Positions 43,049 through 52,033 of a stretch of DNA of 64,000 bases are shown here, in pieces. The notes beneath the pieces were generated by a model that made no database searches, was not told the DNA's origin, and was given only the letters and a program-made list of their open reading frames with translations. The position numbers were made by a program, and so were the translations under genes. Position 1 is the first letter of the stretch; the number at the start of each line of letters is the position of its first letter. Origin of the DNA: Tyzzerella sp. (GTDB lineage Bacteria; Bacillota; Clostridia; Lachnospirales; Lachnospiraceae); assembly GCA_017416155.1 (NCBI GenBank), contig JAFQDE010000005.1:62001-126000 (forward strand). The letters are read 5' to 3'.

Positions 43049-44980
43049 CTACATCCAGTTTGAGCTGTCGCCTTTTTTTAGCTTGTACTCTGGTCTCGCT
43101 TTATCCGTTTTATAAATCACAGCACTGTCCTGATACTCTCCGGCACGCACTTCTAACCGGTTCGTATCCTCCATGGAAAGTTTGAACTTAAAAACATGCT
43201 CTCCGCTCTTGGTTGCTACATGTTTTCCGTTATTGTAAAGTGATACTTCCTTCTGGTTGGAGTACACTGTAATTTCTGTTACGTTTTCGGTACGATATTC
43301 ATATCGTTTGCCTGCCATATATACGAATGGCTTCTCTGTCCAATATGCTTTATAAAGGTAGAATACATCCTTTTTCACTTTTCTGTCAAAGGTAATCATA
43401 CCCTTGTGATTCATACCCGGCTCGCCGCCCTGATTTCTCGCATCTGCCGCGAAATCAAACATATTCCAGTAGTAATGTGCCCACATGTATGGGTGGCGTT
43501 TGAAGCACTCTAACATGTATTCATGATATTTGTTCTGATATTCTTCTGTGTTGTCTCCGCGTTTTGGCTTTGCACTATGAAGATTTGGCATGCCTTCTGC
43601 ACCGTACTCCGAATAACAGAGTGGTCTGTTCGGATACAACAGATGCCAGAACCATATCCACAAATCATTTAACCATAAGAAAGGAACGTACCATCCGAGA
43701 TACAAGTTCCATCCAACCAAGTCCGTGATATGTGCCACCGGATTGAAATGCAGGCACATTGCAAAGCAGGCGAGTGTCGTCGGTCTTGTCGGGTCCATCT
43801 CCTTCACAAGCTTTTGCAGCGCGCGGTGGTTATCCAGCATGTCCTTCTTATACCTTCGTCCGGATATGGTAATCTCATTCGAAATTCCCCAAGTCACAAT
43901 ACTCGGATGATTGTAGTTCTGCACAATCAATTCCTTCATCTGTGAAAATGTATTCTCACGCCCCTTTGGCATATGTTCGGAGATATACGGAATCTCTGCC
44001 CAAACAATCATGCCTACCTTGTCACACAGGTCATAGAAATACTGGTCGTGCTGATAATGTGCCAGACGAATGGTATTTGCCCCTACTTCACGTATCAGTT
44101 CCATGTCTCTATCATGGTGTTCTGTTGCAATGGCATTCCCCAACTCTTTAAAATCCTGATGACGGGAGACTCCATGAAGCGGATACGCTCTTCCGTTTAG
44201 GTGAAATCCGTCTTTTGGACTAAATTCAAAGGTTCTCACACCGCAATTACAAGCAATCTCGTCCACTTCCTTACCGGACTTATACATCGTCGCCTTAATT
44301 TGATACAAATACGGGTCGGAAAGTCCATCCCAAAGATGTACTTTCGGTACATGAAGTGTCACTTCCGTACCTTCCTCTTCTGCAACCACATTCCCTTCTA
44401 CATCCAAAAGTTCTACCACTACCTTCACGTCCGAAACTTTTGCTTCTTTATTGATAAACGTAATCACATTGACATCTGCATCTTTTCCGTGAACCTCTGT
44501 GGTATACCTAAGCCCCGGTCCGCCATAGTAATCCAAGTCAAAATGTTCCTTCTTCACAATCAGGAATTCTACGTCACGATAGATTCCTCCGTAGAATGTA
44601 AAATCGGCCTTCTGTGGGTACACGCGGTCGTTCGCACTGTTGTCCACTTCCACCACAATCTGATTCTCTTCTTCTAGTTCATCCGTCACATCTACGCGGA
44701 AAGTAGAATAACCGCCATGATGCTCCTTCACTTCTCTTTCATTCAAAATCACTTTAGCACTCGCATTCACCCCATGGAACTGCAGGTAAACACGCTCTGT
44801 CTCTTCATCGAACTGTGGTTTTGCAAATGTATTGTCATAGACACATGTGCCTCTGTAATAATCATTGCCTCCATCCTGTCCGTCTTTTCCATTCCATGTA
44901 TGAGGTAAGCTTACAGCCTGTCTGTTTCCATCGCGGCCCGTAAAGCTCCAGCCTTGCATCAACTTCTCAATTCTTCTCAT
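43049..44980 (-). CDS. glycoside hydrolase family 2 (beta-galactosidase/glucuronidase-like)
   Basis: 643 aa without signal peptide, so cytosolic. Sugar-binding domain first (LPHTWNGKDGQDGG, YYRGTCVYD), an immunoglobulin-like domain, then the TIM barrel: GVSRHQDFKELGNA, acid/base Glu in WGISNEITI (about residue 368) and nucleophile in LCYSEYGAEG (about 458). A short C-terminal domain follows. The exact glycosidic activity (galactoside, glucuronide, mannoside) is not fixed by these motifs. Start at ATG 44980 (GGAAAGGG upstream) rather than 45010. First gene of the operon with the GH3 and GPH genes. Confidence 0.92.
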   Translation of the reverse strand: MRRIEKLMQGWSFTGRDGNRQAVSLPHTWNGKDGQDGGNDYYRGTCVYDNTFAKPQFDEETERVYLQFHGVNASAKVILNEREVKEHHGGYSTFRVDVTDELEEENQIVVEVDNSANDRVYPQKADFTFYGGIYRDVEFLIVKKEHFDLDYYGGPGLRYTTEVHGKDADVNVITFINKEAKVSDVKVVVELLDVEGNVVAEEEGTEVTLHVPKVHLWDGLSDPYLYQIKATMYKSGKEVDEIACNCGVRTFEFSPKDGFHLNGRAYPLHGVSRHQDFKELGNAIATEHHDRDMELIREVGANTIRLAHYQHDQYFYDLCDKVGMIVWAEIPYISEHMPKGRENTFSQMKELIVQNYNHPSIVTWGISNEITISGRRYKKDMLDNHRALQKLVKEMDPTRPTTLACFAMCLHFNPVAHITDLVGWNLYLGWYVPFLWLNDLWIWFWHLLYPNRPLCYSEYGAEGMPNLHSAKPKRGDNTEEYQNKYHEYMLECFKRHPYMWAHYYWNMFDFAADARNQGGEPGMNHKGMITFDRKVKKDVFYLYKAYWTEKPFVYMAGKRYEYRTENVTEITVYSNQKEVSLYNNGKHVATKSGEHVFKFKLSMEDTNRLEVRAGEYQDSAVIYKTDKARPEYKLKKGDSSNWM

Positions 44981-45027
44981 ACTAGTTCCCTTTCCAATTT
45001 CTTCTAACATAATGTTATTGTTTATAT

Positions 45028-45092
45028 TTTAACATAAGTTAAACAATTTTTCCTTACTTTTATAAAATATTATATTGGTTTTCTCTACCAAT
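45028..45092 (-). promoter_or_regulatory. candidate control region of the GH2-GH3 operon
   Basis: Holds a perfect inverted repeat TTTAAC-ATAA-GTTAAA (45028-45043), a second one ATTGGT/ACCAAT (45074-45079, 45087-45092) and on the minus strand a perfect TATAAT (45074-45069) with no recognisable -35. A -10 box without -35 next to inverted repeats suggests activator-dependent, sugar-inducible transcription. Confidence 0.45.
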
Positions 45093-45156
45093 TTATAGAG
45101 ATTATTGTTTTTAGAGTAAGCAAGTAAAATAAGCACTCACAATTTACTCAAAAGAC

Positions 45157-45183
45157 AAAAAAGAGAGCAAAAAATTTGCTCTC
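45157..45183 (-). terminator. terminator of ssrA
   Basis: 9-bp stem GAGAGCAAA/TTTGCTCTC (45163-45171, 45175-45183), 3-base loop, U-run on the minus strand (45157-45162), 7 bases beyond the tmRNA 3' end. Confidence 0.9.
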
Positions 45184-45193
45184 CATTTTCTAG

Positions 45194-45537
45194 TGGACCT
45201 GAGGGGAATCGAACCCCTGTCCGAAAGCCCATTCATCAAGGCATCTCCCATCACAGTCATTATTTTGACATTCCCTCCATCATCCGCCGAATGACAGGCT
45301 GATGACTTTAGTAGCTTCATAAGTTCTTCCATCCCCTCAAAGCTTTGGAAACGAAGTGCCTCACCTCGTTGAAGCCGGTGACTTAGGCAGTGAGCGACCT
45401 AAGGCCGACTGCTGCAACTAGGCAGCGAATGCTAACTTATCGTTTGCGTTTAATTTTAAAATACGGATTGTTACGCGGTCCCGTCCCGCGGATGGCTTCC
45501 TCAACTTCAAAACCCCCGTCGAAACCAGTACAAGCCC
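45194..45537 (-). ncRNA. ssrA: tmRNA (transfer-messenger RNA)
   Basis: 344 bases, rescues stalled ribosomes and tags the product for proteolysis. The 5' end has GGGCTTG followed by TACTGGTTTCGACGGGG; the 3' end has the T-arm GGGGTTCGATTCCCC and CAGGTCC, pairing with the 5' end in a 7-bp acceptor stem (two G-U pairs). The tag reading frame is 45421-45447 with stop TAG at 45418-45420, giving ANDKLAFAA. After discriminator A the genome reads CTA, not CCA, so the CCA tail must be added enzymatically. Gaps up to the neighbours (44981-45193 and 45538-45663) otherwise hold only promoter and terminator signals. Confidence 0.96.
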
Positions 45538-45571
45538 TAATATCACATGTCTGGTTCGCAAACGCATTTGT

Positions 45572-45600
45572 ATTATATATGAGCCAAAGCATAATGTCAA
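45572..45600 (-). promoter_or_regulatory. consensus promoter of ssrA
   Basis: On the minus strand TTGACA (45600-45595), 17-base spacer, TATAAT (45577-45572): a perfect sigma-A promoter, about 28 bases before the mature 5' end. Confidence 0.92.
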
Positions 45601-45663
45601 GACGAATCTCTCGACATTATACTACAAGTTTAACTCCAATTACTGTCAAATTGTCATCACTTG

Positions 45664-46554
45664 TTATTTTCTTTTTACCAAATGCAACACTACATACACG
45701 CCAACAAGCACTGCTACGCTCACACCAAGTATTCCATACATAGTCGGAAGCCCTACTTTCTCACCAAAGAAATACACATTGCAGTCAATCCCATCTCGAA
45801 GTGATTCAATCACTGCACTCGGATAGCCATCTGCCTCAAGTTCTTCAAATATACCGCGAAGTGCATGGTTGCGAAGAAGTGAGGTTGCATAGGTTCCCGG
45901 TAAAAGCGATATTACCTTCTGAAGTCCTTCACTAAATTGAGAGATTGGCATGTATGCACCGCAAAGAAATCCGTACATCGAACTCACCATACTTCCGACT
46001 GCTGAAATCTGTCCTTGCGTCGATAACATAAGATTGATAATGGATGAGAGTGCCACACCAAACATCACCAACAAAAACACATCCAAAAGCAAAAATACCA
46101 CATCACTTCCTGATAGATACCAACCCACTTCCCCGAGATATAAAAATCCTGCACCCGTGGTAATCAAACATATGATCAAAGTAGAAATCAACGTAGACAC
46201 ATAATAACCAAGTGCCAACGTACTTCCCTTTACCGGTGTTACCACAAAATCTTTTCTTGCACCTGTCACCTTATCCTGCACCATCAGCATATTTGAACAG
46301 CAAGCAACCGTCACACAACATACTGCCAAGAGAGAGGAAACAAGTTGTCCTCCCACTGCTGCATCCAACAACTTTCCAGGTATCTCCATTCCTTCCGGAA
46401 ATGACATCGCAAAACTGTCACGATACACCTTTCCAAGAAACGATATATATAACACTAACAGAATCAATGGTGTAATCAGTGATGTGAAGAACAATCCTTT
46501 GTCCTTGAAAAACATCTTGATATTACGCTTGATCAATAGTCCTAATCCAATCAT
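45664..46554 (-). CDS. ABC-2 type exporter permease
   Basis: 296 aa with six predicted helices: one at the N-terminus (LFFTSLITPLILLVLYISFLG), four in the middle and one at the very end followed by KRK. Fits the ABC2_membrane/DrrB group: the PGTYATSLLRNHALRG stretch near residue 220 is the usual cytosolic motif region. Start overlaps the ATPase stop (46551-46554). Substrate probably a drug or antibiotic, given the TetR regulator upstream. Confidence 0.9.
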   Translation of the reverse strand: MIGLGLLIKRNIKMFFKDKGLFFTSLITPLILLVLYISFLGKVYRDSFAMSFPEGMEIPGKLLDAAVGGQLVSSLLAVCCVTVACCSNMLMVQDKVTGARKDFVVTPVKGSTLALGYYVSTLISTLIICLITTGAGFLYLGEVGWYLSGSDVVFLLLDVFLLVMFGVALSSIINLMLSTQGQISAVGSMVSSMYGFLCGAYMPISQFSEGLQKVISLLPGTYATSLLRNHALRGIFEELEADGYPSAVIESLRDGIDCNVYFFGEKVGLPTMYGILGVSVAVLVGVYVVLHLVKRK

Positions 46555-47465
46555 TTTTCCGTACCTCCTGTCAGTTTTTTCCCTGTCACAGCAAGGAATA
46601 CATCATCCATCTTACCCTTTGTAATCTCATAATCAGCAAAAATTTCAGGATGCGCAATGATTAGCTCTGTAGCCTCTGCCGTATTAGAAACTGATACACG
46701 GTAGGCATCTCGAATCGCCTCATATGGTTTTTGCAATAATTCTACCTGCGTCTCATTGATTCCATATATCGTAATAAAGTCACCCGTGTGTGTATTCTTA
46801 AGTTCCAATGGTGTCGCCTCTGCAACAATCTTTCCTGCATCCAGAATGACAACATAATCTGCCTCCGCTGCTTCTTCCATATAATGTGTGGTGAGAAACA
46901 CTGTCATATTCTCCTTCTCGCGAAGTTCTGATATAACAGACCACAGTAATCTTCTAGTCTGCGGATCAAGTCCTGTAGTCGGCTCATCAAGTATCAATAT
47001 CTTGGGTCTGTGAAGTAATGCTCTTGCAATATCGATTCGTCTTCTCTGACCGCCTGATAATTTTCCCACAGTACGTTTTAATAAGTCTTTAAAATCAAGT
47101 AACACTGATAACTCTTTCAGACGCTCTTTAAATGCTTCGCCCTTAATTCCATAAAGTGCTGCCCTACTCTCGAGATTATCTTTTACCGACAAAGACTTAT
47201 CCAGCACAGAATCCTGAAAAACAACTCCGAGTTCCCGTTTTATTTGTTCTGAATTGTCATCTAATGTATGTCCATCTATAATCACTGTTCCGGAATCTTT
47301 CATCAGACCACCACAGATAATAGATATGGTTGTAGATTTTCCGGCACCGTTCACTCCCAGAAAGGCAAACAACTCACCTTCTCTTACGCTAAAACTAATA
47401 TCTTGTACTGCTTTGACATCACCAAAACTTTTGCTCAAATGTTCAATCTCTATAATATTTCGCAT
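46551..47465 (-). CDS. ABC exporter ATPase (DrrA-like)
   Basis: 304 aa. Walker A GVNGAGKST, Q-loop VVFQDSVLD, signature LSGGQRRR, Walker B LILDEPTTGLDP, switch His in TTHYMEEA; C-terminal extension of about 80 residues with IYGINETQ and KMDDVFLAVTGKKL, the DrrA-type end. Middle gene of tetR-ATPase-permease, 3 bases after the regulator stop. Confidence 0.93.
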   Translation of the reverse strand: MRNIIEIEHLSKSFGDVKAVQDISFSVREGELFAFLGVNGAGKSTTISIICGGLMKDSGTVIIDGHTLDDNSEQIKRELGVVFQDSVLDKSLSVKDNLESRAALYGIKGEAFKERLKELSVLLDFKDLLKRTVGKLSGGQRRRIDIARALLHRPKILILDEPTTGLDPQTRRLLWSVISELREKENMTVFLTTHYMEEAAEADYVVILDAGKIVAEATPLELKNTHTGDFITIYGINETQVELLQKPYEAIRDAYRVSVSNTAEATELIIAHPEIFADYEITKGKMDDVFLAVTGKKLTGGTEK

Positions 47466-47468
47466 AGT

Positions 47469-48038
47469 CTATTCCTCCGTAAAAACATATCGTGCCCTGA
47501 TTCCATGGTATGCATTTGTTACCAATTCACTAATCTCCTCCCACTCTAATGGTAGGTAGGATGTCACAAGCAAACTCGCAATTCCATGCACATAAATCCA
47601 CATTTCCAAATGAAATTGATTTGCCTTCTCATAAGATAATCCCAATTTCTTCTGTATTACTGCGATGCTCATTTGGGTGCTCTCATCAAATTCATCCGCA
47701 ATCTTCTCCTTAGAACGATCCCTCATAAAAAGCAGTTTAAAAAGTTCCCTCTCCTCCTTGGCAAACCGAATATATCCCATCCCAGCCGCCTTATATGGCG
47801 GATATTGATTGCTCTGTGTTTCCAGCCTCAAAAAATCCATATATATACTGTACGCGCTGTCCATGACATCCTGTTTTAATTCATCCATGGAAATATAGTT
47901 TGAAAAAATAGGCTGCGTAGAACATCCCATATGTGTTGCAATTGCACGTGCATTCAGTACATCTGCTCCCTTTTCTCTCACCATATCAATAGCTGCTGTT
48001 ATGATGTCTTCTTTTGTAACTTTCACTTTTGGTGGCAT
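47469..48038 (-). CDS. TetR family transcriptional regulator
   Basis: 189 aa. N-terminal helix-turn-helix: TKEDIITAAIDMVREKGADV, LNARAIATHMGCSTQPIFSN; helical ligand domain of the TetR_C type follows (RERELFKLLFMRDR). First gene of its own operon, so it most likely represses itself and the exporter until a ligand binds. Direct repeats overlapping its -10 region are the likely operator. Confidence 0.92.
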   Translation of the reverse strand: MPPKVKVTKEDIITAAIDMVREKGADVLNARAIATHMGCSTQPIFSNYISMDELKQDVMDSAYSIYMDFLRLETQSNQYPPYKAAGMGYIRFAKEERELFKLLFMRDRSKEKIADEFDESTQMSIAVIQKKLGLSYEKANQFHLEMWIYVHGIASLLVTSYLPLEWEEISELVTNAYHGIRARYVFTEE

Positions 48039-48057
48039 ATTGAACTCCTCACTTTGG

Positions 48058-48112
48058 ATAACGTTTGTTATATATCGTTCGTTATATTATCACTTTATTT
48101 GCTGTATGTCAA
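48058..48112 (-). promoter_or_regulatory. promoter and likely operator of the tetR-ABC operon
   Basis: Minus strand: TTGACA (48112-48107), 17-base spacer, TAATAT (48089-48084). Overlapping the -10 and the start site are direct repeats CGTTTGTTATATAT (48062-48075) and CGTTCGTTATATTAT (48076-48090), and an inverted repeat ATAAC-GTTT-GTTAT (48058-48071). Confidence 0.75.
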
Positions 48113-48115
48113 CAT

Positions 48116-48166
48116 TTTAAAAAATATTGGGTATAAAAGAGAAACAAAATCTCTTTTATACCCAAT
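48116..48166 (-). terminator. terminator of the gal operon
   Basis: Perfect 17-bp stem (48126-48142, 48150-48166) with a 7-base loop and a U-rich tail on the minus strand (48117-48125); 18 bases past the galM stop. Confidence 0.92.
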
Positions 48167-48183
48167 TTCTACCCGCTATACCT

Positions 48184-49218
48184 CTATACAAATTTATAAA
48201 CAGTTCTTGTGCAATATTCCTCGCCCTTCTTCACGATTGGACTTGGAAAGTTCTCATGATTGATGGCATCCGGATAATGCTGTGTCTCAAAGCAAATGCC
48301 CTGGCGATGCTTATACACTATGCCTTGCTTTCCTATTTCTTCTTTTAGGAAATTCCCCGAATATACCTGAACACCCGGAAGATCCGTATATACTTCCATT
48401 GTAATACCACTAAGTTCAGAAGATAGTTCAATGACTTTTCTAAACTCACCCTGATTATTTAGGCACCAATTATGGTCATATCCGCCACCAAAAATCAAAG
48501 CCTCATACTGCTCTTCAATGTCTCTTCCAACAAGCTTTTTCGTGCGGAAGTCCATTGGTGTTCCTTCCACCGGAACTATTTCCCCTGTTGGAATCAACTG
48601 TTCATCAGTTGCTGTAAATGTATCAGCATCCATCCACAATTCATGGTCCAAAACATTGCCCGATGCATGACCATTGAGGTTGAAATAAGAGTGATTTGTC
48701 ATATTTACAATCGTATCTGCATCCACCATGCCATAGTAATCAATACAAAGTTCATTATCGTCTGTCAAAGTGTAGGTTACGTCCACATCCAATGCGCCCG
48801 GATATCCTTGGTCACCATCTTGACTATGAAGCGATAACGTAATACTGTTCTCTGTTGTATTCTTCACTTCCCACTTGCGATAGTGATAATAATCAAGTCC
48901 ACTATGTAGATTGTTTCCATTATTATTCTTATCGAGTTCATAGACTGTTCCATTTAATGTAAACTGTGCTTTTCCAATACGATTCCCATTTCTTCCAATC
49001 GTAGCCCCAAATCCCGTGCCGCTTGGTCCTTCATATCCTAGTGGGCTATCGTATCCAAGCACGACATCAACTGGGTTCCCGTCCTTATCCGGTACTAAAA
49101 GGGAATACAAAGTTGCCCCAAAATCTGTGACTTCCATAATAACCCCATTGGCATTTTCAAATGTATATAGTGTTGCTTTTTCATTTTTTGAATTTGCACC
49201 AAAATCTCTTGTTCTCAT
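48184..49218 (-). CDS. galM: aldose 1-epimerase (galactose mutarotase)
   Basis: 344 aa, interconverts alpha and beta anomers of galactose at the entry of the Leloir pathway. Landmarks: FGATIGRNGNRIGKAQF, the catalytic His in TNHSYFNLNGH, DHELWMDAD, the GGYDHNW motif and catalytic Glu near the C-terminus in ICFETQHYPDA. Last gene of galK-galT-galM. Confidence 0.95.
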   Translation of the reverse strand: MRTRDFGANSKNEKATLYTFENANGVIMEVTDFGATLYSLLVPDKDGNPVDVVLGYDSPLGYEGPSGTGFGATIGRNGNRIGKAQFTLNGTVYELDKNNNGNNLHSGLDYYHYRKWEVKNTTENSITLSLHSQDGDQGYPGALDVDVTYTLTDDNELCIDYYGMVDADTIVNMTNHSYFNLNGHASGNVLDHELWMDADTFTATDEQLIPTGEIVPVEGTPMDFRTKKLVGRDIEEQYEALIFGGGYDHNWCLNNQGEFRKVIELSSELSGITMEVYTDLPGVQVYSGNFLKEEIGKQGIVYKHRQGICFETQHYPDAINHENFPSPIVKKGEEYCTRTVYKFV

Positions 49219-49242
49219 AATACTATTCCTTCCACATATCCT

Positions 49243-50733
49243 CTATAAAACAGAAATGAATCTCTTGAATGCCTCTCGTCCTTCCTTTGTGCATTTGAAG
49301 ACACCTGCGTCCTCAAGTACATGAACAAACACTTCTCCGATTTCACGCTCTAAAATTCCCATTACATTCTCTGTAGTAATTGAGTTGTATTGACTAACAA
49401 ATCCCTCTGCCCAATCTGCATGTTTTTCAATCTTCTCGTTTGTTCGAATATCCTTACCTTCCACAAGATACTCTGCAAGAAGTTCCATCTCTTCCTTCAG
49501 TCTGGCAGGAAGTACGGCAAGCCCCATAACCTCGATAAGACCAATGTTTTCTTTCTTGATATTGTGCTTTTCAGCATGCGGATGGTAAACACCAAGCGGA
49601 TGCTCCTTGGTTGTAATATTGTTGCGAAGCACAAGGTCTAACTCATAGATATCACCCACTTTTCTTGCAATTGGAGTAATCGTATTGTGTGGCTCTCCTT
49701 CTGTCTCTGCAAAGATAAATGCATCCTCGTCTGTATATCCACGCCAAGCTTGTAAGATATGATCACCAAGCTCAATCAATCGCACCTCATCTATTCCTCG
49801 AAGTCTCAGTACTGACATCGGCCATTTCACAATACCAATCTCGACATCCTCGTAACCTTTCACTTCTACATGCTCTTCTATCTCAGCTTTCGCCATCGCA
49901 AAGGTATAGTGACCTCCTTGGAAATGATCATGACTAAGGATAGAGCCACCCACAATCGGAAGGTCTGCATTTGAACCGAGGAAATAATGTGGAAACAGTT
50001 TCACGAAGTCAAATAACTTCACAAACGTTGCCTTCTCAATCTTCATCGGTGTATGTTCTCCGTTGAATACGATACAATGCTCGTTGTAATACACATATGG
50101 CGAGTACTGGAATCCCCAAGCACTGTCATTGACTGTGATTGGGATGATTCTATGATTCTCTCTTGCCGGATGATTGACGCGTCCCGCATATCCTTCATTC
50201 TCCACGCAGAGCATACATTTCGGATAACTGCTCTGCTTTGCAAGTTTTGCGGCAGCAATCGCCTTCGGATCTTTCTCCGGTTTTGAAAGGTTGATTGTGA
50301 TATCTATCTCGCCGTACGGACTCTCTACCTTCCACTTACGGTCCTTGATGACGCGATAACGGCGAATGTAGTCACTGTCCTGACTAAGTTTGTAATAATA
50401 ATCAGTTGCTTCCTCCGGTGAATTCTCGTAGTGCTTTGCAAACTCGGCCTGTACCTGAGACGGTCTTGGCATCAGACAGTTCATAAGCTTCGTATCAAAC
50501 AAATCGCGATAGACAATACTGTCCTCGATGATACCGCGTGACACCGCTTCATCCAAAAGTTCCCTCAGCACATCTCCAAGAAGAATCTCTCGACCCGAGA
50601 TGTCAACATCCTCCCACGCATCTTCTTGAAACATTTCTAACAAGAGATTCCTTGTGTAAATGCGTTCGCACTCCGGCATTAATCCTGTATCGATTCCGTA
50701 TTGTACTAACTTTTCTATATTTTCAAATAACAT
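49243..50733 (-). CDS. galT: UDP-glucose--hexose-1-phosphate uridylyltransferase (class II GalT)
   Basis: 496 aa. Transfers UMP from UDP-glucose to galactose-1-phosphate. The long form of Gram-positives (about 490 aa, no sequence likeness to E. coli GalT except the active site). Helical N-terminus, SYPKCMLCVENEGYAGR, the SPYVYYNEHCIVFNGEH region and the catalytic block GGSILSHDHFQGGHYTF with the HDH-type histidines. 15 bases downstream of galK; AGGAGG precedes the ATG. Confidence 0.95.
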   Translation of the reverse strand: MLFENIEKLVQYGIDTGLMPECERIYTRNLLLEMFQEDAWEDVDISGREILLGDVLRELLDEAVSRGIIEDSIVYRDLFDTKLMNCLMPRPSQVQAEFAKHYENSPEEATDYYYKLSQDSDYIRRYRVIKDRKWKVESPYGEIDITINLSKPEKDPKAIAAAKLAKQSSYPKCMLCVENEGYAGRVNHPARENHRIIPITVNDSAWGFQYSPYVYYNEHCIVFNGEHTPMKIEKATFVKLFDFVKLFPHYFLGSNADLPIVGGSILSHDHFQGGHYTFAMAKAEIEEHVEVKGYEDVEIGIVKWPMSVLRLRGIDEVRLIELGDHILQAWRGYTDEDAFIFAETEGEPHNTITPIARKVGDIYELDLVLRNNITTKEHPLGVYHPHAEKHNIKKENIGLIEVMGLAVLPARLKEEMELLAEYLVEGKDIRTNEKIEKHADWAEGFVSQYNSITTENVMGILEREIGEVFVHVLEDAGVFKCTKEGREAFKRFISVL

Positions 50734-50748
50734 GTGTCTTCCTCCTGC

Positions 50749-51912
50749 CTATAAAACGTGTGCACCTTCTCCGATGTCCACCACATAGAATTCTGCTTCG
50801 TGTCCGACTTTTTCTTTGTACTTCGCGCCAATGTTTGTGACAAATCCGTCTACTGCTTCATTTTTTACGATGCTGACAGTACAGCCACCGAACCCACCGC
50901 CTGTGATGCGGGAACCGATAACCCCCTCTGTCTCCCATGCAAGGTTCACTAAGATGTCGATTTCCTCACAAGAGACTTCATAATCATCGCGAAGAGAAAC
51001 ATGCGATGCATTCATCAATTTCCCGAAAGTCTCTACATCATTTGCCTTGAGCGCCGCTACTGCACGAATTGTACGCTGATTCTCATACACTGCATGCTTT
51101 GCTCGTTTCTGTCTCACCTCAGACTTAATGGCATCCTTGTGAGCCTCATACTCCTCTTCTGTCAAATCACCGAGAGTCTTAATATCAATAACTGTCTGCA
51201 ATTCCTTCAGTGCTGTTTCACACTCATTTCTGCGGTCATTGTATGCTGAATCCACAAGGCTGTGTTTCACTTTACTGTTAATAATAACAATCTTTGCATC
51301 CTCAAGAACAACCGGTGCATATTCGCACTCCAATGTATTCGTATCTAAGAAGATTGCGTGATCCTTCTTGCCCATCGCACTTGCAAACTGGTCCATAATT
51401 CCACAGTTACATCCATTAAAGTTGTTCTCTGAATATTGTCCGATAAGCGCAATGTCTACCATAGATACAGCAAACCCAAACATATCTTTGAGTACAAGTC
51501 CTGTCAGAACCTCCAAAGAAGCTGATGAAGACAAACCAGAGCCATTTGGGATATTACCGTAAATCAAAATATCAAGTCCTGACGGCATCTTGTATCCTCT
51601 TTCTTCAAATGCCCACATGACGCCCTTCGGATAATTTGTCCAACCTGCTTCCTTGTAAGGTGTCAAATCGTCCAAACTCGTTTCAATTACACCTCTCTGT
51701 TCAAAATTCATAGAATAGAGACGAAGCTTATTGTCCTCTCTTTTTCTCGCAACTGCATATGTACCAATTGTAAGCGCACACGGAAAAACATGCCCTCCGT
51801 TATAATCCGTGTGCTCACCGATTAAGTTGACACGACCCGGTGCAAAATATGCACGGACATCTCCATTACCGCCAAATGTTTCTTCAAATTTTTGTTTTAA
51901 TTTCTCTAACAT
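50749..51912 (-). CDS. galK: galactokinase
   Basis: 387 aa GHMP kinase. Galactose signature GRVNLIGEHTDYNGG, GHMP ATP loop PNGSGLSSSASLEV, catalytic Asp region CGIMDQFASAMG and motif 3 GSRITGGGFGGCTVS are all present. First gene of galK-galT-galM; no galE is adjacent. CGGAG ribosome site. Divergent from the lipid kinase gene across a 121-base gap that holds a long palindrome. Confidence 0.96.
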   Translation of the reverse strand: MLEKLKQKFEETFGGNGDVRAYFAPGRVNLIGEHTDYNGGHVFPCALTIGTYAVARKREDNKLRLYSMNFEQRGVIETSLDDLTPYKEAGWTNYPKGVMWAFEERGYKMPSGLDILIYGNIPNGSGLSSSASLEVLTGLVLKDMFGFAVSMVDIALIGQYSENNFNGCNCGIMDQFASAMGKKDHAIFLDTNTLECEYAPVVLEDAKIVIINSKVKHSLVDSAYNDRRNECETALKELQTVIDIKTLGDLTEEEYEAHKDAIKSEVRQKRAKHAVYENQRTIRAVAALKANDVETFGKLMNASHVSLRDDYEVSCEEIDILVNLAWETEGVIGSRITGGGFGGCTVSIVKNEAVDGFVTNIGAKYKEKVGHEAEFYVVDIGEGAHVL

Positions 51913-51964
51913 ATCACATTCTCCGTTCTTTCTATTGCAAAACGCTTCGTTTCGCTTTATATTT

Positions 51965-52007
51965 ATAATAATGATTTTTCAATATTATTGCAACAATAAT
52001 ATTGAAA
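51965..52007. promoter_or_regulatory. 14-bp palindrome overlapping the galK promoter
   Basis: Perfect inverted repeat TTTCAATATTATTG (51977-51990) and its complement (51994-52007) around CAA. It covers a candidate minus-strand promoter for galK: TTGCAA (51993-51988), 17-base spacer, TATTAT (51970-51965). Placement at the -35 of a sugar operon suggests an operator for a galactose-responsive regulator; no regulator gene is adjacent. Confidence 0.55.
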
Positions 52008-52033
52008 TGTTTTACAAGAGGAGGAAAACTCTA

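Noticed and set aside
45144-45332. Open frame on the minus strand over the tmRNA 3' half
   Set aside because: It runs through structured tmRNA and its terminator; no ribosome site or protein-like sequence.
45616-45649. Second ssrA promoter (TTGACA and TATAAT)
   Set aside because: The boxes are 22 bases apart, too far for a normal promoter; the downstream pair is perfect.
51809-52033. Upstream extension of the lipid kinase reading frame into galK
   Set aside because: It is antisense to galK and the divergent promoter region; GAGGAGG fixes the start at 52034.
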